Assembly: GCF_028898845.1 (NCBI RefSeq)
Contig: NZ_CP118574.1
Location: 4,623,001-4,687,000, forward strand
Length of the DNA stretch: 64,000 bases
Direction: 5' to 3'
Source: Streptomyces sp. WZ-12
GTDB lineage: Bacteria > Actinomycetota > Actinomycetes > Streptomycetales > Streptomycetaceae
How positions within the stretch are numbered: position 1 is the first letter of the stretch; each line of letters opens with the position of its first letter. Position numbers and translations under genes: made by a program. Below the pieces are notes generated by a model. That model made no database searches. It was not told the DNA's origin and saw only the letters and a list, made by a program, of their open reading frames with translations. Below, piece by piece: positions 22,228 to 32,045 of the stretch.

Positions 22228-24225
22228 CTAGTGCTTCTTGCCCCAGCCGAACGGGCCGCCGAAGATGCCGCCGCCGTTCTGGTTGCCGTTGTCACCGTTG
22301 TTGCCGCCCACGGTGGTCAGCTTCACGGTGGTCGACGCGGGGTCGCCCTGGGTACCCGGCTGCGGGTCCTGGGCCATGACCATGGCGTTGTCGTCCTGCG
22401 AACTGCCGTCGGCGAACTGGATGTTGGTGAAGCCGGCGTCCTGAAGGGCCTTCTTGGCGTCCTTCACCTTCTGGCCCATCACGCTCGGCACCTGCGCCTG
22501 CGACGCCTTGCCCACCGTCAGCGTGACCGTGGACTTCTGCTCCGCCTGCGAGTTGCCGGTCGGGGACTGCGAGATGACCTTGCCGTTCTGCGACGGGTCG
22601 TTGACGTTCTGGTCGGTGCGGTTGACCGTGAAGCCCTGGTCCTCCAGCTGCTTCTTCGCCGCGTCGTAGCCCTGGCCCGTGACGTCCGGGACGGTCGCCT
22701 TGGGTGCCGCCTTGGCCACCGTCAGCGTGATCTGGGCGTCCTTGGCCGACTGGGACTGCGCGTCGGGATTCTGCTTGGTGACGACGTTCGGCGTCCGGTC
22801 GGACACCTCTTCCGTCTTGGTGACGTTCTTGAAGCCCTTGTCATTGAGCTGCTTCACGGCCTCGTCGTAGGGCATGCCCCGCACATCGGGCACCGCGACC
22901 TTCACCGCGCCCGTGCACATGGTCACGGTGACCGTGCCGCCCTTGTCGATCTTGGTGTCGGCCGCCGGTTCCTGCTCGGTGACCTGACCCTTCTGGGCGT
23001 TGTCGCACTGCTTGCTGCCGCCCTTGACGACCTTGAAGGAGCTGTTCTCGCCGTAGGACTTCGCCTCGGCCAGCGTCTTGCCCTCAAGGTTGGGCACCGA
23101 GATGCTGTTGCTCTTGTTCCCGCCGCCGAACATCGCCTTGCCGATGAAGATCGCGCCGACCAGGACCAGGACCGCCGCCAGCACCAGCAGGATCGTCGAG
23201 ACGTTGCTCTTCTTCTGGCCGCCGCGCCGCCGGTCCCCGCGGTCGTCATAGCCGCCGTCGTCCGCGTTTATCGGCGGCATCATCGACGTCTTCGGACCGC
23301 CCGGGTCCTGCGCCCGCAGCAGCGTCGTCGGCTGGTCCTGCTCGCCGTAGCCGACCGCGCCGAGCGCGCTGGTCGCCGCGACCGGCTGCCCGTCCAGCGC
23401 CGCCTCGATGTCGGCCCGCATCTCGTCGGCCGACTGATAGCGGTAGTCCGGGTCCTTGACCAGCGCCTTCAGGACGATCGCGTCCATCTCCGGGGAGATC
23501 TCCGGATCGAAGGTGCTCGGCGGCTGCGGCTCCTCCCGCACGTGCTGGTAGGCCACCGCGACCGGGGAGTCCCCGACGAACGGCGGCCGCACCGTCAGCA
23601 GCTCGTAGAGCAGGCAGCCCGTCGAGTAGAGGTCGGAGCGGGCGTCGACCTGCTCGCCCTTGGCCTGCTCCGGCGACAGGTACTGCGCGGTACCGATCAC
23701 CGCCGCGGTCTGCGTCATGGTCATCCCGGCATCGCCCATGGCCCGGGCGATGCCGAAGTCCATCACCTTGACCTGGCCGGTGCGGGTCAACATCACGTTG
23801 GCCGGCTTGATGTCGCGGTGCACGATCCCGGCGCGGTGCGAGTACTCCAGCGCCTGCAGCACACCGGTGGTCATCTCCAACGACCGCTCGGGCAGCAGCT
23901 TCCGCCCGGAGTGCAGCAGCTCACGCAGCGTGGACCCGTCCACGTACTCCATGACGATGTACGGGATCGACACCCCGTCGACGTAGTCCTCGCCGGTGTC
24001 GTAGACCGCGACGATCGACGGGTGGTTCAGCGAGGCGGCCGACTGGGCCTCACGGCGGAACCGGGCCTGGAAGGACGGATCGCGGGCGAGGTCCACCCGC
24101 AGCGTCTTCACCGCCACGGTGCGGCCCAGGCGGGTGTCATGCGCGAGGTAGACCTCCGCCATGCCACCACGGCCGAGCACCGAGCCCAGCTCGTACCGGC
24201 CGCCGAGGCGACGCGGCTCTTCCAT
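22228..24225 (-). CDS. pknB: PASTA-domain serine/threonine protein kinase PknB
   Basis: 665 residues from ATG 24225. Kinase domain residues 11-275: LGRGGMAEVY, catalytic Lys40, HRDIKPANVML, DFGIAR, and the activation-loop segment with TMTQTAAVIGTAQYLSPEQ. A juxtamembrane linker and one membrane helix (about residues 345-366) precede four extracellular PASTA repeats, each recognisable as VPxVxGxxxxxAxxxLxxxGF. PASTA units bind peptidoglycan fragments. The kinase couples wall status to growth and division. It is the last gene of the fhaA-to-pknB operon; pknA is absent here, as in other Streptomyces. Confidence 0.96.
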   Translation of the reverse strand: MEEPRRLGGRYELGSVLGRGGMAEVYLAHDTRLGRTVAVKTLRVDLARDPSFQARFRREAQSAASLNHPSIVAVYDTGEDYVDGVSIPYIVMEYVDGSTLRELLHSGRKLLPERSLEMTTGVLQALEYSHRAGIVHRDIKPANVMLTRTGQVKVMDFGIARAMGDAGMTMTQTAAVIGTAQYLSPEQAKGEQVDARSDLYSTGCLLYELLTVRPPFVGDSPVAVAYQHVREEPQPPSTFDPEISPEMDAIVLKALVKDPDYRYQSADEMRADIEAALDGQPVAATSALGAVGYGEQDQPTTLLRAQDPGGPKTSMMPPINADDGGYDDRGDRRRGGQKKSNVSTILLVLAAVLVLVGAIFIGKAMFGGGNKSNSISVPNLEGKTLAEAKSYGENSSFKVVKGGSKQCDNAQKGQVTEQEPAADTKIDKGGTVTVTMCTGAVKVAVPDVRGMPYDEAVKQLNDKGFKNVTKTEEVSDRTPNVVTKQNPDAQSQSAKDAQITLTVAKAAPKATVPDVTGQGYDAAKKQLEDQGFTVNRTDQNVNDPSQNGKVISQSPTGNSQAEQKSTVTLTVGKASQAQVPSVMGQKVKDAKKALQDAGFTNIQFADGSSQDDNAMVMAQDPQPGTQGDPASTTVKLTTVGGNNGDNGNQNGGGIFGGPFGWGKKH

Positions 24226-24371
24226 AAGCTTCTCCAGCCCTCTCCGTCAGTCCCGACCGCACCCGTGTGTGGTCCGGCGGTGTGCTGTCCGGGCATACCG
24301 TACCCGGCACGCCGTACCGGACCGGACCGGAGCCGCAACCTGATACGTGACCGGTACCGCCCTCACCCGTC

Positions 24372-25841
24372 TCACCGCTCGCCTTCGATGACCGCCTTCA
24401 TCACGTTCTTCGCGATCGGGGCGGCCAGCTTGCCACCGGCGATGTCGTCGCGGAGCGTGTCCGACCCCTCGATCACGACGGCGACCGCGACCGGGGTGCC
24501 CTTGGCGGTCTTCGCGTACGAGATGAACCAGGCGTAGGGGTTGTCCTTGTTGTTCTCACCGTGCTGGGCGGTACCGGTCTTGCCGCCGACCGTCACCCCG
24601 TCGATCTGCGCGGTCTTGCCCGTGCCCTCCTTGACCACGGTCTCCATCATGCTCTGGAGCTTCTGCGCGTTCTCCGGCTTCAGCGGCCGGCTCAGCTCCT
24701 GCGGCGTGTGCTGCTGCACCACGTTGAGGTTCGGCGCCACCAACTGCTCGACCATGTACGGCTTCATCAGCTTGCCGCCGTCGGCGACCGCCGAGGCGAC
24801 CATCGCCATCTGGAGCGGCGTGGCGCGGTTCGACGCCTGGCCGATGCCGGCCTGCGCGTTCTGCGGCCGGTTGTCCTTGGGGAAGATGCTCTCCGCGGCC
24901 CGCACCGGGGTGTCGATCTTCCCGTTGTTGAAGCCGAACTTCTCCGCCTCGGCCTTCATCTTCGCGTTGCCGAGGTCCGCGCTGATCTTGCCGAAGACCG
25001 TGTTGCAGGACCACTGGAGCGCCACCCGCATCGTCGCGTTCTCACACGGGATGCTGCCCTCGTTGTGCAGCGGGAGGCCCGCGGTGTCCGGCAGCAGGTA
25101 CGGGTCGGGCGAGTTGGTCTTGGCGTCCGGGTCGGTGTAGAGGCCGTTCTCCAGCGCCGCCGCGGCGGTCACCACCTTGAACGTCGAGCCCGGCGGATAC
25201 GTCTGCCGCAGCGCCCGGTTCAGCATCGGGTCGTCCGGGTCGTTCTTCTTCTGCAGCGCGTTGTACGCCTCGGCGTCCTTGTTGCTCATGCCCGCGAACG
25301 TCGACGGGTCGTAGGACGGCGTGCTCGCCAGCGCCAGGATCGCCCCGGTCTCCGGGTTGAGCGCCACCACGGCGCCCTTGCTCTTCCCGAGCCCGTCGAA
25401 GGCCGCCTTCTGCGCCTTGGCGTCGAGGGTGGTCACCACGTTCCCGCCCTTCTGCTTGCCGCCGGTGAACATGTCCACGGTGCGGCTGAAGAAGAGGCGG
25501 TCGTCGGTGCCGGTCAGGATCGCGTCGTTCAGCTTCTCCAACTGGTTGGAGTCGAACGCCTGCGAGGCGTAGCCGGTCACCGGGGCCCACATCGCGCCGT
25601 TCTTGTACGTGCGCTTGTACTTGAAGTCACCGATGTCGGTGGTCGTCGACCCCGTGACGGCCTTGCCGTCGACGATGATGTTGCCGCGCGGCGTGCTGTA
25701 CCGCTCGATCGCCACCCGGCGGTTGTGCGGATCGTTCTTGAGCTGGTCGCTCTGGACGAACTGCACCCAGTTGACGCGGATGAGCAGGGCGAGGACGAGC
25801 AGGCCGCAGAAGACCGCGACCCGTCGCAGGGGCTTGTTCAC
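24372..25841 (-). CDS. pbpA: Class B penicillin-binding protein (transpeptidase) PbpA
   Basis: Start GTG 25841 overlaps the ftsW stop (GTGA), giving 489 residues. N-terminal membrane anchor (residues 7-25), a dimerisation region, then the transpeptidase with YPPGSTFKVV (active-site Ser of SxxK), WSCNTVFG (SxN) and VGGKTGTAQ (KTG). It crosslinks peptidoglycan together with its SEDS partner encoded directly upstream. An apparent continuous frame extending far into ftsW is an antisense-phase artefact. 146 bases separate it from pknB, which may have its own promoter. Confidence 0.95.
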   Translation of the reverse strand: MNKPLRRVAVFCGLLVLALLIRVNWVQFVQSDQLKNDPHNRRVAIERYSTPRGNIIVDGKAVTGSTTTDIGDFKYKRTYKNGAMWAPVTGYASQAFDSNQLEKLNDAILTGTDDRLFFSRTVDMFTGGKQKGGNVVTTLDAKAQKAAFDGLGKSKGAVVALNPETGAILALASTPSYDPSTFAGMSNKDAEAYNALQKKNDPDDPMLNRALRQTYPPGSTFKVVTAAAALENGLYTDPDAKTNSPDPYLLPDTAGLPLHNEGSIPCENATMRVALQWSCNTVFGKISADLGNAKMKAEAEKFGFNNGKIDTPVRAAESIFPKDNRPQNAQAGIGQASNRATPLQMAMVASAVADGGKLMKPYMVEQLVAPNLNVVQQHTPQELSRPLKPENAQKLQSMMETVVKEGTGKTAQIDGVTVGGKTGTAQHGENNKDNPYAWFISYAKTAKGTPVAVAVVIEGSDTLRDDIAGGKLAAPIAKNVMKAVIEGER

Positions 25842-27220
25842 GGGCGGACCACCTGGGTCATCTCGGCGTCGGTGGACGGGGCGGGGGTGGGGGCGGGGCG
25901 GCGCGCGGTGTCGCTGATCCGCAACAGGATCGCCACCAGCGCCCAGTTGGCGATGACGGACGAACCGCCCTGCGCCAGGAACGGCATCGTCATGCCGGTC
26001 AGCGGGATCAGCCCGGTCACGCCGCCGGCGACGACGAAGACCTGGAGTGCGAAGGCGCCCGACAGGCCGACGGCCAGCAGCTTCCCGAACGGGTCGCGGG
26101 CACCCAGCGCCGTGCGGATGCCGCGCTCGATCAGCAGACCGTACAGCAGCAGGAGGCCCATCAGCCCGGCCAGGCCGACCTCCTCGCCGACGGTGGCGAG
26201 AATGTAGTCGCTCTTCGGCGCGATGCCCTGGATCAGCCGGGAGTAGCCCTGGCCGAGGCCGGAGCCCAGCAGCCCGCCGGACCCGAAGGAGTACATCGCC
26301 TGGGCGGTCTCGGTGACCCCGCCGTTGAGCAGATCCAGCGGGTGGAGCCAGTTGTGGACCCGGACCTGGACGTGCGGCTCGAACATCGCCACCGCCACCG
26401 CGCCGCCGCCGCTGAGCAGCAGGCCGAACACGATCCAACTGGTGCGCTCGGTGGCGACGTACAGCATCACCACGAACAGCCCGAAGAAGAGCAGCGACGT
26501 CCCCAGGTCGGTCTCGAAGACCAGGATCATCAGGCTCAGCGCCCAGACCACCAGGATCGGCCCGAGGTCCCGGCCGCGCGGCAGGTACAGCCCCATGAAG
26601 CGGCGGCTGGCCAGCGCCAGCGCGTCCCGCTTCACCATCAGGTAGCCGGCGAAGAACACCGCGATGATGATCTTGGCGAACTCGCCCGGCTGGAGCGACC
26701 CCAACCCCGGGATGGTGATCCAGATCTTCGCGCCGTTCACACCCGGGAAGAACACCGGCGCGATCAGCAGCACCAGCGCGATCACCATCGAGATGTAGGT
26801 GTAACGCTGCAGGACCCGGTGGTCCTTGAGGAAGAACAGGATGGCGAGGAACAGCGCGACGCCCAGCGTCGACCACATGAGCTGGTTCGGCGCCATCGCC
26901 CGGCCCAGCGAGGGCTCCTGGTCCAGCCGCCAGATGAAGACCAGGCCGATGCCGTTCAGCAGCGTCCCGATGGGCAGCATCAACGGGTCCGCGTACGGGG
27001 CCCACTTGCGCATCACCAGATGCGTCACCCCGGCCAGCAGTCCCAGCCCCAGCGTGTAGCCCAGCGCCCCGGGCGGCACCGAACCGCCCTTCGCCAGGCC
27101 GACGTTGACGTACGCGAACACCGGGATCAGCACCGCGAAGACGAGCAGGGCCAGCTCGGTGTTGCGACGGCTGGGGGCGGTGAACGTGCCCACGGTCGTC
27201 GTGGTCGTGGTACTGCTCAT
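25838..27220 (-). CDS. FtsW/RodA/SpoVE family SEDS peptidoglycan glycosyltransferase
   Basis: 460 residues from ATG 27220 after GGAGA. About eleven membrane helices. SEDS signatures include GLGSLQPGEFAKIIIAVFFAGYL, LGTSLLFFG (with the catalytic Asp in ETDLGTS), LGQGYSRLIQGIAPKSDYILATVGEEVGL region and GMTMPFLAQGGSSVIANW. It polymerises lipid II and works with the adjacent class B PBP. Whether it is RodA- or FtsW-like cannot be decided from sequence alone; the pknB-linked locus argues for the RodA-type copy. Confidence 0.94.
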   Translation of the reverse strand: MSSTTTTTTVGTFTAPSRRNTELALLVFAVLIPVFAYVNVGLAKGGSVPPGALGYTLGLGLLAGVTHLVMRKWAPYADPLMLPIGTLLNGIGLVFIWRLDQEPSLGRAMAPNQLMWSTLGVALFLAILFFLKDHRVLQRYTYISMVIALVLLIAPVFFPGVNGAKIWITIPGLGSLQPGEFAKIIIAVFFAGYLMVKRDALALASRRFMGLYLPRGRDLGPILVVWALSLMILVFETDLGTSLLFFGLFVVMLYVATERTSWIVFGLLLSGGGAVAVAMFEPHVQVRVHNWLHPLDLLNGGVTETAQAMYSFGSGGLLGSGLGQGYSRLIQGIAPKSDYILATVGEEVGLAGLMGLLLLYGLLIERGIRTALGARDPFGKLLAVGLSGAFALQVFVVAGGVTGLIPLTGMTMPFLAQGGSSVIANWALVAILLRISDTARRPAPTPAPSTDAEMTQVVRP

Positions 27221-27243
27221 GAAATCTCCGGCCCCCTACGCCC

Positions 27244-28779
27244 TCACTGCTGGGTGCTGCAATTCTTCTCCAGCTTCTGCTGCTCCTCGGAGGGAGCCTG
27301 GGTGGGGGTGGGAGTGGGAGTGGAACCTGCCGCGGTGGACAGCGCACCGGCCACGCCGGTGCCGGTGCCGGCCGTGCCCGTCTTCTCGCCGGCCGGGGGT
27401 GTGCCGGACTTACCGGGCTTGCCGCCCTTGCCCTTGTTGGCCGCTTCGGCCCGCTCGGCGGCCTCCCGCTGCTCCTTGGCCAGGCAGGCGTTGGCCTGCT
27501 TGCCGAGCTCGGTGACCTTCTCGCTGGCCTGGTTGCGGTTGTCGACCGCGATGGTCTCCTTGACCTGATTGCGCTGGTACACCGGCAGGTACTTGAGTTC
27601 GATCTCGGGGTGGTCCTCGTCGACCGAGTTCAGCTTGATCCAGGCCAGGTCCTGGCTGATGCCGCGGTACAGCGCGACGTGGTCGTCCTTGGCGCCGACG
27701 AAGTACTGCGTCTGCGTCCACTGGTAACCCGCGTACAGCCCGCCGCCGATCACCCCCAGCGCGAGGACGGTGAACAGCGATGCCTTGAGCCACTTGCCGC
27801 GCCGCCGCGGCTTGAGGAAGTCCTCGTCCGTGAACGCGCCGAAGGAGCCCTGCGGCATCCCGTCGACCTCCACGTCCCCGCTCCCGGGCGGCCCGAAGCC
27901 GCCCCCCGGAGCCGGGGTGTCCCGGCGGCCCAGCTCGGCGGCGCGGGCCGCCGGCGTCTGGAGCGTGCTGGGGTCGTTGAGCTGGTGCTGGTTCTCGGCG
28001 ACCGCACCGACCACGACCGGGGTGTCGTTGAGCTGCCCGGCCGCCGCCTCGGTGCCGTCCACGTCCAGTACGTCGGCGACGATGCAGGTGATGTTGTCCG
28101 GCCCGCCGCCGCGCAGTGCGAGCTGGATCAGCTCCTGCACCGTCTCGTGCGGCCCGTGGTAGCCGGCCAGGGTCTCTTCCAGCGTCTGGTGGCTGACCAC
28201 CCCGGACAGCCCGTCCGAGCAGATCAGGTACCGGTCCCCGGCCCGCACCTCGCGGATCGACAGGTCCGGCTCGACGTGGTCGCCGCTGCCCAACGCCCGC
28301 ATCAGCAGCGACCGCTGCGGATGGGTGGTGGCCTCCTCCTCGGTGATCCGGCCCTCGTCGACCAGCCGCTGCACCCACGTGTGGTCCTGCGTGATCTGCG
28401 TCAGCATGCCGTCCCGGAGCAGATACGCCCGGGAGTCGCCGACGTGCACCAGGCCGAGCCGCTGGCCCGTCCACAGCAGCGCGGTCAGGGTCGTCCCCAT
28501 GCCTTCGAGCTGGGGGTCCTCCTCGACCAGCACCCGGAGCTGGTCGTTGGCCCGCTGCACGGCGGTGCCAAGGGAGGTGAGGATGTCGGAACCGGGAACG
28601 TCGTCGTCGAGCTGGACGAGCGTGGAGATCACCTCGGACGAGGCGACCTCGCCGGCGGCCTGGCCGCCCATGCCGTCGGCGATGGCGAGCAGTCGGGGAC
28701 CGGCGTAACCGGAGTCCTCGTTGCCCTCACGGATCATGCCCTTGTGCGATCCTGCGGCGAAGCGCAGCGACAGACTCAT
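27244..28779 (-). CDS. PP2C-family Ser/Thr protein phosphatase (PstP-like)
   Basis: ATG 28779 follows GAGGTG, giving 511 residues. PP2C domain residues 1-240: MIREGNEDSG, AIADGMGG (metal-binding Asp), VGDSRAYLL, CSDGLSGVV and GGGPDNITCIV. A linker with polybasic stretch KPRRRGKW leads to one membrane helix (about residues 340-362) and an extracellular tail rich in Lys/Gly/Thr. It reverses PknB phosphorylation. Located 23 bases upstream of the SEDS gene in the same operon. Confidence 0.95.
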   Translation of the reverse strand: MSLSLRFAAGSHKGMIREGNEDSGYAGPRLLAIADGMGGQAAGEVASSEVISTLVQLDDDVPGSDILTSLGTAVQRANDQLRVLVEEDPQLEGMGTTLTALLWTGQRLGLVHVGDSRAYLLRDGMLTQITQDHTWVQRLVDEGRITEEEATTHPQRSLLMRALGSGDHVEPDLSIREVRAGDRYLICSDGLSGVVSHQTLEETLAGYHGPHETVQELIQLALRGGGPDNITCIVADVLDVDGTEAAAGQLNDTPVVVGAVAENQHQLNDPSTLQTPAARAAELGRRDTPAPGGGFGPPGSGDVEVDGMPQGSFGAFTDEDFLKPRRRGKWLKASLFTVLALGVIGGGLYAGYQWTQTQYFVGAKDDHVALYRGISQDLAWIKLNSVDEDHPEIELKYLPVYQRNQVKETIAVDNRNQASEKVTELGKQANACLAKEQREAAERAEAANKGKGGKPGKSGTPPAGEKTGTAGTGTGVAGALSTAAGSTPTPTPTQAPSEEQQKLEKNCSTQQ

Positions 28780-28913
28780 GCGCACCTCACCCGTCGGCTC
28801 GGGGTACAGCCGGTCTCCTCGACGAGCCACACTGCCCACCCTCCGGTCGGGAGCACGCCCGGGTCCGCCGAGTGGACCGTTACGGCTCGCTCGCTCCGCT
28901 CGCTCATGTCGTA

Positions 28914-29450
28914 CTACTTCCGCAGCTCGATGACGGTCTTGCCGATGCGGATCGGGGCTCCCAGAGGAATCGGAGTCGCGGTCGTCAGTCGGGTCCGGTC
29001 AAGGTACGTGCCGTTGGTGGATCCGAGGTCCTCGACGATCCACTGGCCGTCACGGTCCGGGTAGATCCTGGCATGCCGGCTCGACGCGTAGTCGTCGTCC
29101 AGCACGATGGTGGAGTCGTGCGCCCGCCCCAGGGTGATCGTCTGGCCCTGGAGAGCGACGGTCGTGCCGGCCAGCGTGCCTTCGGAGACCACCAACTTGG
29201 TGGGAGCCCCGCGCCGCTGTCGGCCGCCGCCGCGGCCGCCTTCCTGACGACGGTCCTGGCGGCGTTGCTGTTGCTGCGGAGCGGCCTGGCGCTGGGTACG
29301 TGGTTCCGGCCCGCCGCGCCGGGTGGCGCCGCGCTGTGTGACGCGCGTGCCGAACAGATCGCTGCGGATGACCTGGACGGCCACGATGACGAACAGCCAC
29401 AGTACGGCGAGGAAACCCAACCGCATGACCGTGAGGGTCAGCTCTGACAT
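28914..29450 (-). CDS. fhaB: Membrane-anchored FHA-domain protein FhaB
   Basis: ATG 29450 gives 178 residues. An N-terminal membrane helix (residues 6-28), a Gln/Arg-rich linker (residues 40-80) and a C-terminal FHA domain with LGRAHDSTIVLDDDYASSRHA and LGSTNGTYLDRTRL. FHA domains bind phosphothreonine, so it probably docks PknB-phosphorylated partners such as division proteins. It starts 10 bases after fhaA and is the second gene of the operon. Confidence 0.93.
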   Translation of the reverse strand: MSELTLTVMRLGFLAVLWLFVIVAVQVIRSDLFGTRVTQRGATRRGGPEPRTQRQAAPQQQQRRQDRRQEGGRGGGRQRRGAPTKLVVSEGTLAGTTVALQGQTITLGRAHDSTIVLDDDYASSRHARIYPDRDGQWIVEDLGSTNGTYLDRTRLTTATPIPLGAPIRIGKTVIELRK

Positions 29451-29460
29451 TGCCCCCGCT

Positions 29461-30279
29461 TCACCCTTCGGCTTGCCGGTAAACGATGGTGGTACTGCCC
29501 ACGACGATCCGCGAGCCGTCGCGGAGATTAGCGCGGGTGGTGTGCTGCCCGTCCACCACGATGCCGTTGGTGGAACCCAGATCCTGGATCGTGGGGGGCG
29601 TTCCGACCCGGATCTCACAGTGACGCCGGGAGACTCCCGGGTCATCGATCCGCACGTCGGCGTCGGTGCTGCGGCCCAGCACCAGGGTCTGCCGGGAGAT
29701 CTGGTGGCGGGTGCCGTTGATCTCGATCCAGCGCCTGGTCTGCGCGTAGGGCTGCGGACCGGCGGTGGGCGCTCCCGCACGCGCCGCGGGCGGTGCCCCG
29801 GGCGGCGGGGACGACGGCATGGGCGGGGCCACATGGCCACCGGGCTGGCTCGGCGCCCCGGTGGCGCGGGAGGCCGCGGCCTGCCCGGGCCGGTCCTGGG
29901 ATGTGCTGGAGGCGAGGGTGCGGCTGCGGACGCGGTACAGACCGGTGTCGAGGTCTTCGGCCTTCTCCAGGTGCACCTTGATCGGGCCCATGAAGGTGTA
30001 CCGCTGCTGCTTGGCGTAGTCGCGGACCATGCCCGACAACTCGTCGCCGAGCTGGCCGCTGTACGGGCTCAACCGCTCGTAGTCCGGGGTGCTCAGCTCG
30101 ACGATGAAGTCATTGGGGACGACCGTGCGGTCGCGGTTCCAGATGCTGGCGTTGTTGTCGCACTCACGCTGCAGCGCGCCGGCGATCTCAACGGGCTGCA
30201 CTTCGGACTTGAACACCTTGGCGAAGGTGCCGTTGACGAGACCTTCGAGTCGCTGCTCGAAACGCTTCAGTACTCCCAC
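29461..30279 (-). CDS. fhaA: DUF3662/FHA-domain protein FhaA
   Basis: 272 residues from ATG 30279 after GGAGG. The N-terminal DUF3662 domain (residues 1-120) starts MGVLKRFEQRLEGLVNGTFAKVF. A Pro/Ala/Gly linker follows, then a C-terminal FHA domain (residues 185-270) with VLGRSTDADVRI, GVSRRHCEI and LGSTNGIVVDG. The mycobacterial orthologue binds the phosphorylated MviN pseudokinase domain and restrains wall synthesis. First gene of the minus-strand growth/division operon. Confidence 0.94.
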   Translation of the reverse strand: MGVLKRFEQRLEGLVNGTFAKVFKSEVQPVEIAGALQRECDNNASIWNRDRTVVPNDFIVELSTPDYERLSPYSGQLGDELSGMVRDYAKQQRYTFMGPIKVHLEKAEDLDTGLYRVRSRTLASSTSQDRPGQAAASRATGAPSQPGGHVAPPMPSSPPPGAPPAARAGAPTAGPQPYAQTRRWIEINGTRHQISRQTLVLGRSTDADVRIDDPGVSRRHCEIRVGTPPTIQDLGSTNGIVVDGQHTTRANLRDGSRIVVGSTTIVYRQAEG

Positions 30280-30733
30280 GGGGCACCTCCTTCCTCAGTC
30301 TTCTTCAGGGTCGTCCTGATACTGCTTACTGATCGTATCCACGCGCCGGGAAATCGGCTGGTTCCCCTTTCCTGCCTGGAGGACGAGTGTCGCCCACCAC
30401 AGGGTTGCCCGGTGACCGTCGTCCTTCCGCCGCTCTCCTTATGCCGCTTGTTGTGCACTGCGATCGTAGATGTGCCCCGTTACCAGTGTCCCGCAACCGC
30501 GGACCCGCATCCGGGCGCGGGGGCCGACTCCGGCCAGCACCCCCGAACCCCTCCGACGAACGTGCGGGGGCGCACCGGAGTGCCCCAGCGGTCCCCGCAG
30601 GCCGGGGACCGGGGGAAAGGCGTGTGAGGGCACCCCCGGCACCGTGCTAATGTTCTCGATGTCGGAAGGCGCTCCCGCAAGACCCGGACCGAACGGCCCG
30701 GATCGCGTGAGAGAATAAACCGGCAGCACCCAT
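30280..30733. other. 454-base intergenic region between fhaA and tRNA-Leu
   Basis: No gene is supported. The minus strand should carry the fhaA operon promoter, but no convincing -35/-10 pair was found. On the plus strand TAATGT (30648-30653) with a weak TGAGGG 17 bases before it may be the tRNA-Leu promoter. Confidence 0.5.
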
Positions 30734-30817
30734 GCGCGGGTGGCGGAATAGGCAGACGCGCTGGATTCAGGTTCCAGTGCCCGAAAGGGCGTGGGGGTTC
30801 AACTCCCCCCTCGCGCA
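30734..30817 (+). tRNA. tRNA-Leu (CAG anticodon)
   Basis: 84 bases with a long variable arm (GTGCCCGAAAGGGCGT). Acceptor GCGCGGG pairs with CTCGCGC (one G-T). Anticodon stem CTGGA/TCCAG with loop TTCAGGT, CAG at 30768-30770. Discriminator A, no encoded CCA. Confidence 0.97.
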
Positions 30818-30823
30818 CAGAGT

Positions 30824-30866
30824 GAGACCCCCGGTCTCCGGAGAAATCCGGAAGGCCGGGGGTCTC
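30824..30866 (+). terminator. Terminator after tRNA-Leu
   Basis: GAGACCCCCGG and CCGGGGGTCTC form the outer stem; an inner TCCGGA repeat adds secondary structure. CTCGTTTG follows. Confidence 0.8.
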
Positions 30867-30970
30867 TCGTTTGTTCTCTCAACTCCCGCTGCCCTCACGG
30901 GTCTCGGCGGTTCGCGGGGTCAACTCCGAAGTGAGGGCCGCCACGTGACCCGGGAGACGTGAGTTCTACG

Positions 30971-31948
30971 TCACATCGTGTACGGGGAGGGGTGGTCGCG
31001 ACCCCAGGCCGGCATGGGGGTGACTGCCGTCACATCCCGCACCGTGGCGGTGAAGGCCCGGACCCGGGCGGTCTCCCGGGCCGCGTGGTGCACCACACCC
31101 AGCGTCGAGTCCGGAAGGCCGGTGACCGGGACGAAGACGACGTCACGGCGGCCGTGGTACTCGGCCGTCGGCCGGCACAGCAGCATCCCGCCCCGGCCCG
31201 CCGCGGTCAGCGTCAGGCCCTCCTGCAGCGTGCTGACCCTGGGGCCGGCGGGAATCGGGCGGCCACCGGGGGTGCTGGCGGGCGCGTGTGCGGTGCGCCA
31301 GTACACCGGCGCCGGCCCGTCCGGGGAAATCAGGGGCAGCCCCGCCAGCTCCTCGGCGCTCAGGGACGGGCGAGACGCCAGGGGGTGCCGTACCGACAGC
31401 GCCACCGTCTGTTGTTGGGCCGAGAAAACCGGGCCCAGCACGAGGTCCGGCTCGGCCACCGGGAGCAGCGTCACCGCGACGTCCACCGCACCGCTGCGCA
31501 ACGCACCGAACGGGTCGCAGAGCGGGATCTCCACGACCCTGGTGGCGCACCGCGGATGCCGGGTGTGGAAGGCGTCGATGGCCCGCATGATCCGGTCGTC
31601 CGCGGTCCCCTGGAAGCCGACGGTGAGCCGGCCCTCGATGCCGCGGGCGGCGGTGCGGGCGCTGTCCACCGTGGCGCGCAGCGCGTCGTAGGCCGGGCGC
31701 AGGGACGCGCGGAACTCCTCCCCCAGGGGTGTGAGGCGGACGCGGCGGCTGGTGCGGTCCACCAGGCGCGCACCGATCCGGGACTCCAGGGAGCGCAGTA
31801 GCTGGCTGACCCGGCTCTGCGAGACGTAGAGGCGCTCGCCGGTGCGGCCGAAGTGCAGCTCCTCGGAGAGCACCAAGAAGCACTCCAGCTCGCGGAGTTC
31901 GAGGCCGGGTGCGCCGACGGGGTCGGCGGGGGCGGTCGGGCCGCTCAT
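30971..31948 (-). CDS. LysR family transcriptional regulator
   Basis: ATG 31948 after GGAAGGGA gives 325 residues. The winged HTH (about residues 19-77) reads ELHFGRTGERLYVSQSRVSQ and RTSRRVRLTPLGEEF, and the remainder is the periplasmic-binding-protein-like effector domain. The HTH matches LysR regulators common in Streptomyces that act on a divergently transcribed transporter or oxidoreductase. Here the neighbour is an MFS efflux pump 97 bases away, probably its target. The effector is unknown. Confidence 0.92.
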   Translation of the reverse strand: MSGPTAPADPVGAPGLELRELECFLVLSEELHFGRTGERLYVSQSRVSQLLRSLESRIGARLVDRTSRRVRLTPLGEEFRASLRPAYDALRATVDSARTAARGIEGRLTVGFQGTADDRIMRAIDAFHTRHPRCATRVVEIPLCDPFGALRSGAVDVAVTLLPVAEPDLVLGPVFSAQQQTVALSVRHPLASRPSLSAEELAGLPLISPDGPAPVYWRTAHAPASTPGGRPIPAGPRVSTLQEGLTLTAAGRGGMLLCRPTAEYHGRRDVVFVPVTGLPDSTLGVVHHAARETARVRAFTATVRDVTAVTPMPAWGRDHPSPYTM

Positions 31949-32045
31949 GAGTCCCTTCCAGACGTGGTCGATCGATGAGTCCTGCTCATAGAAGGGTGAG
32001 GAGTTCGCCGTTGTTCCCCTGCCGGGGTGGGCGTTGGCTGGGGTC

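Noticed and set aside
25842..27347. Upstream extension of pbpA into ftsW as one 991-residue protein
   Set aside because: The extension overlaps the conserved ftsW gene on the same strand in another frame and shows no PBP homology. GTG 25841 with a GTGA overlap is the natural start.
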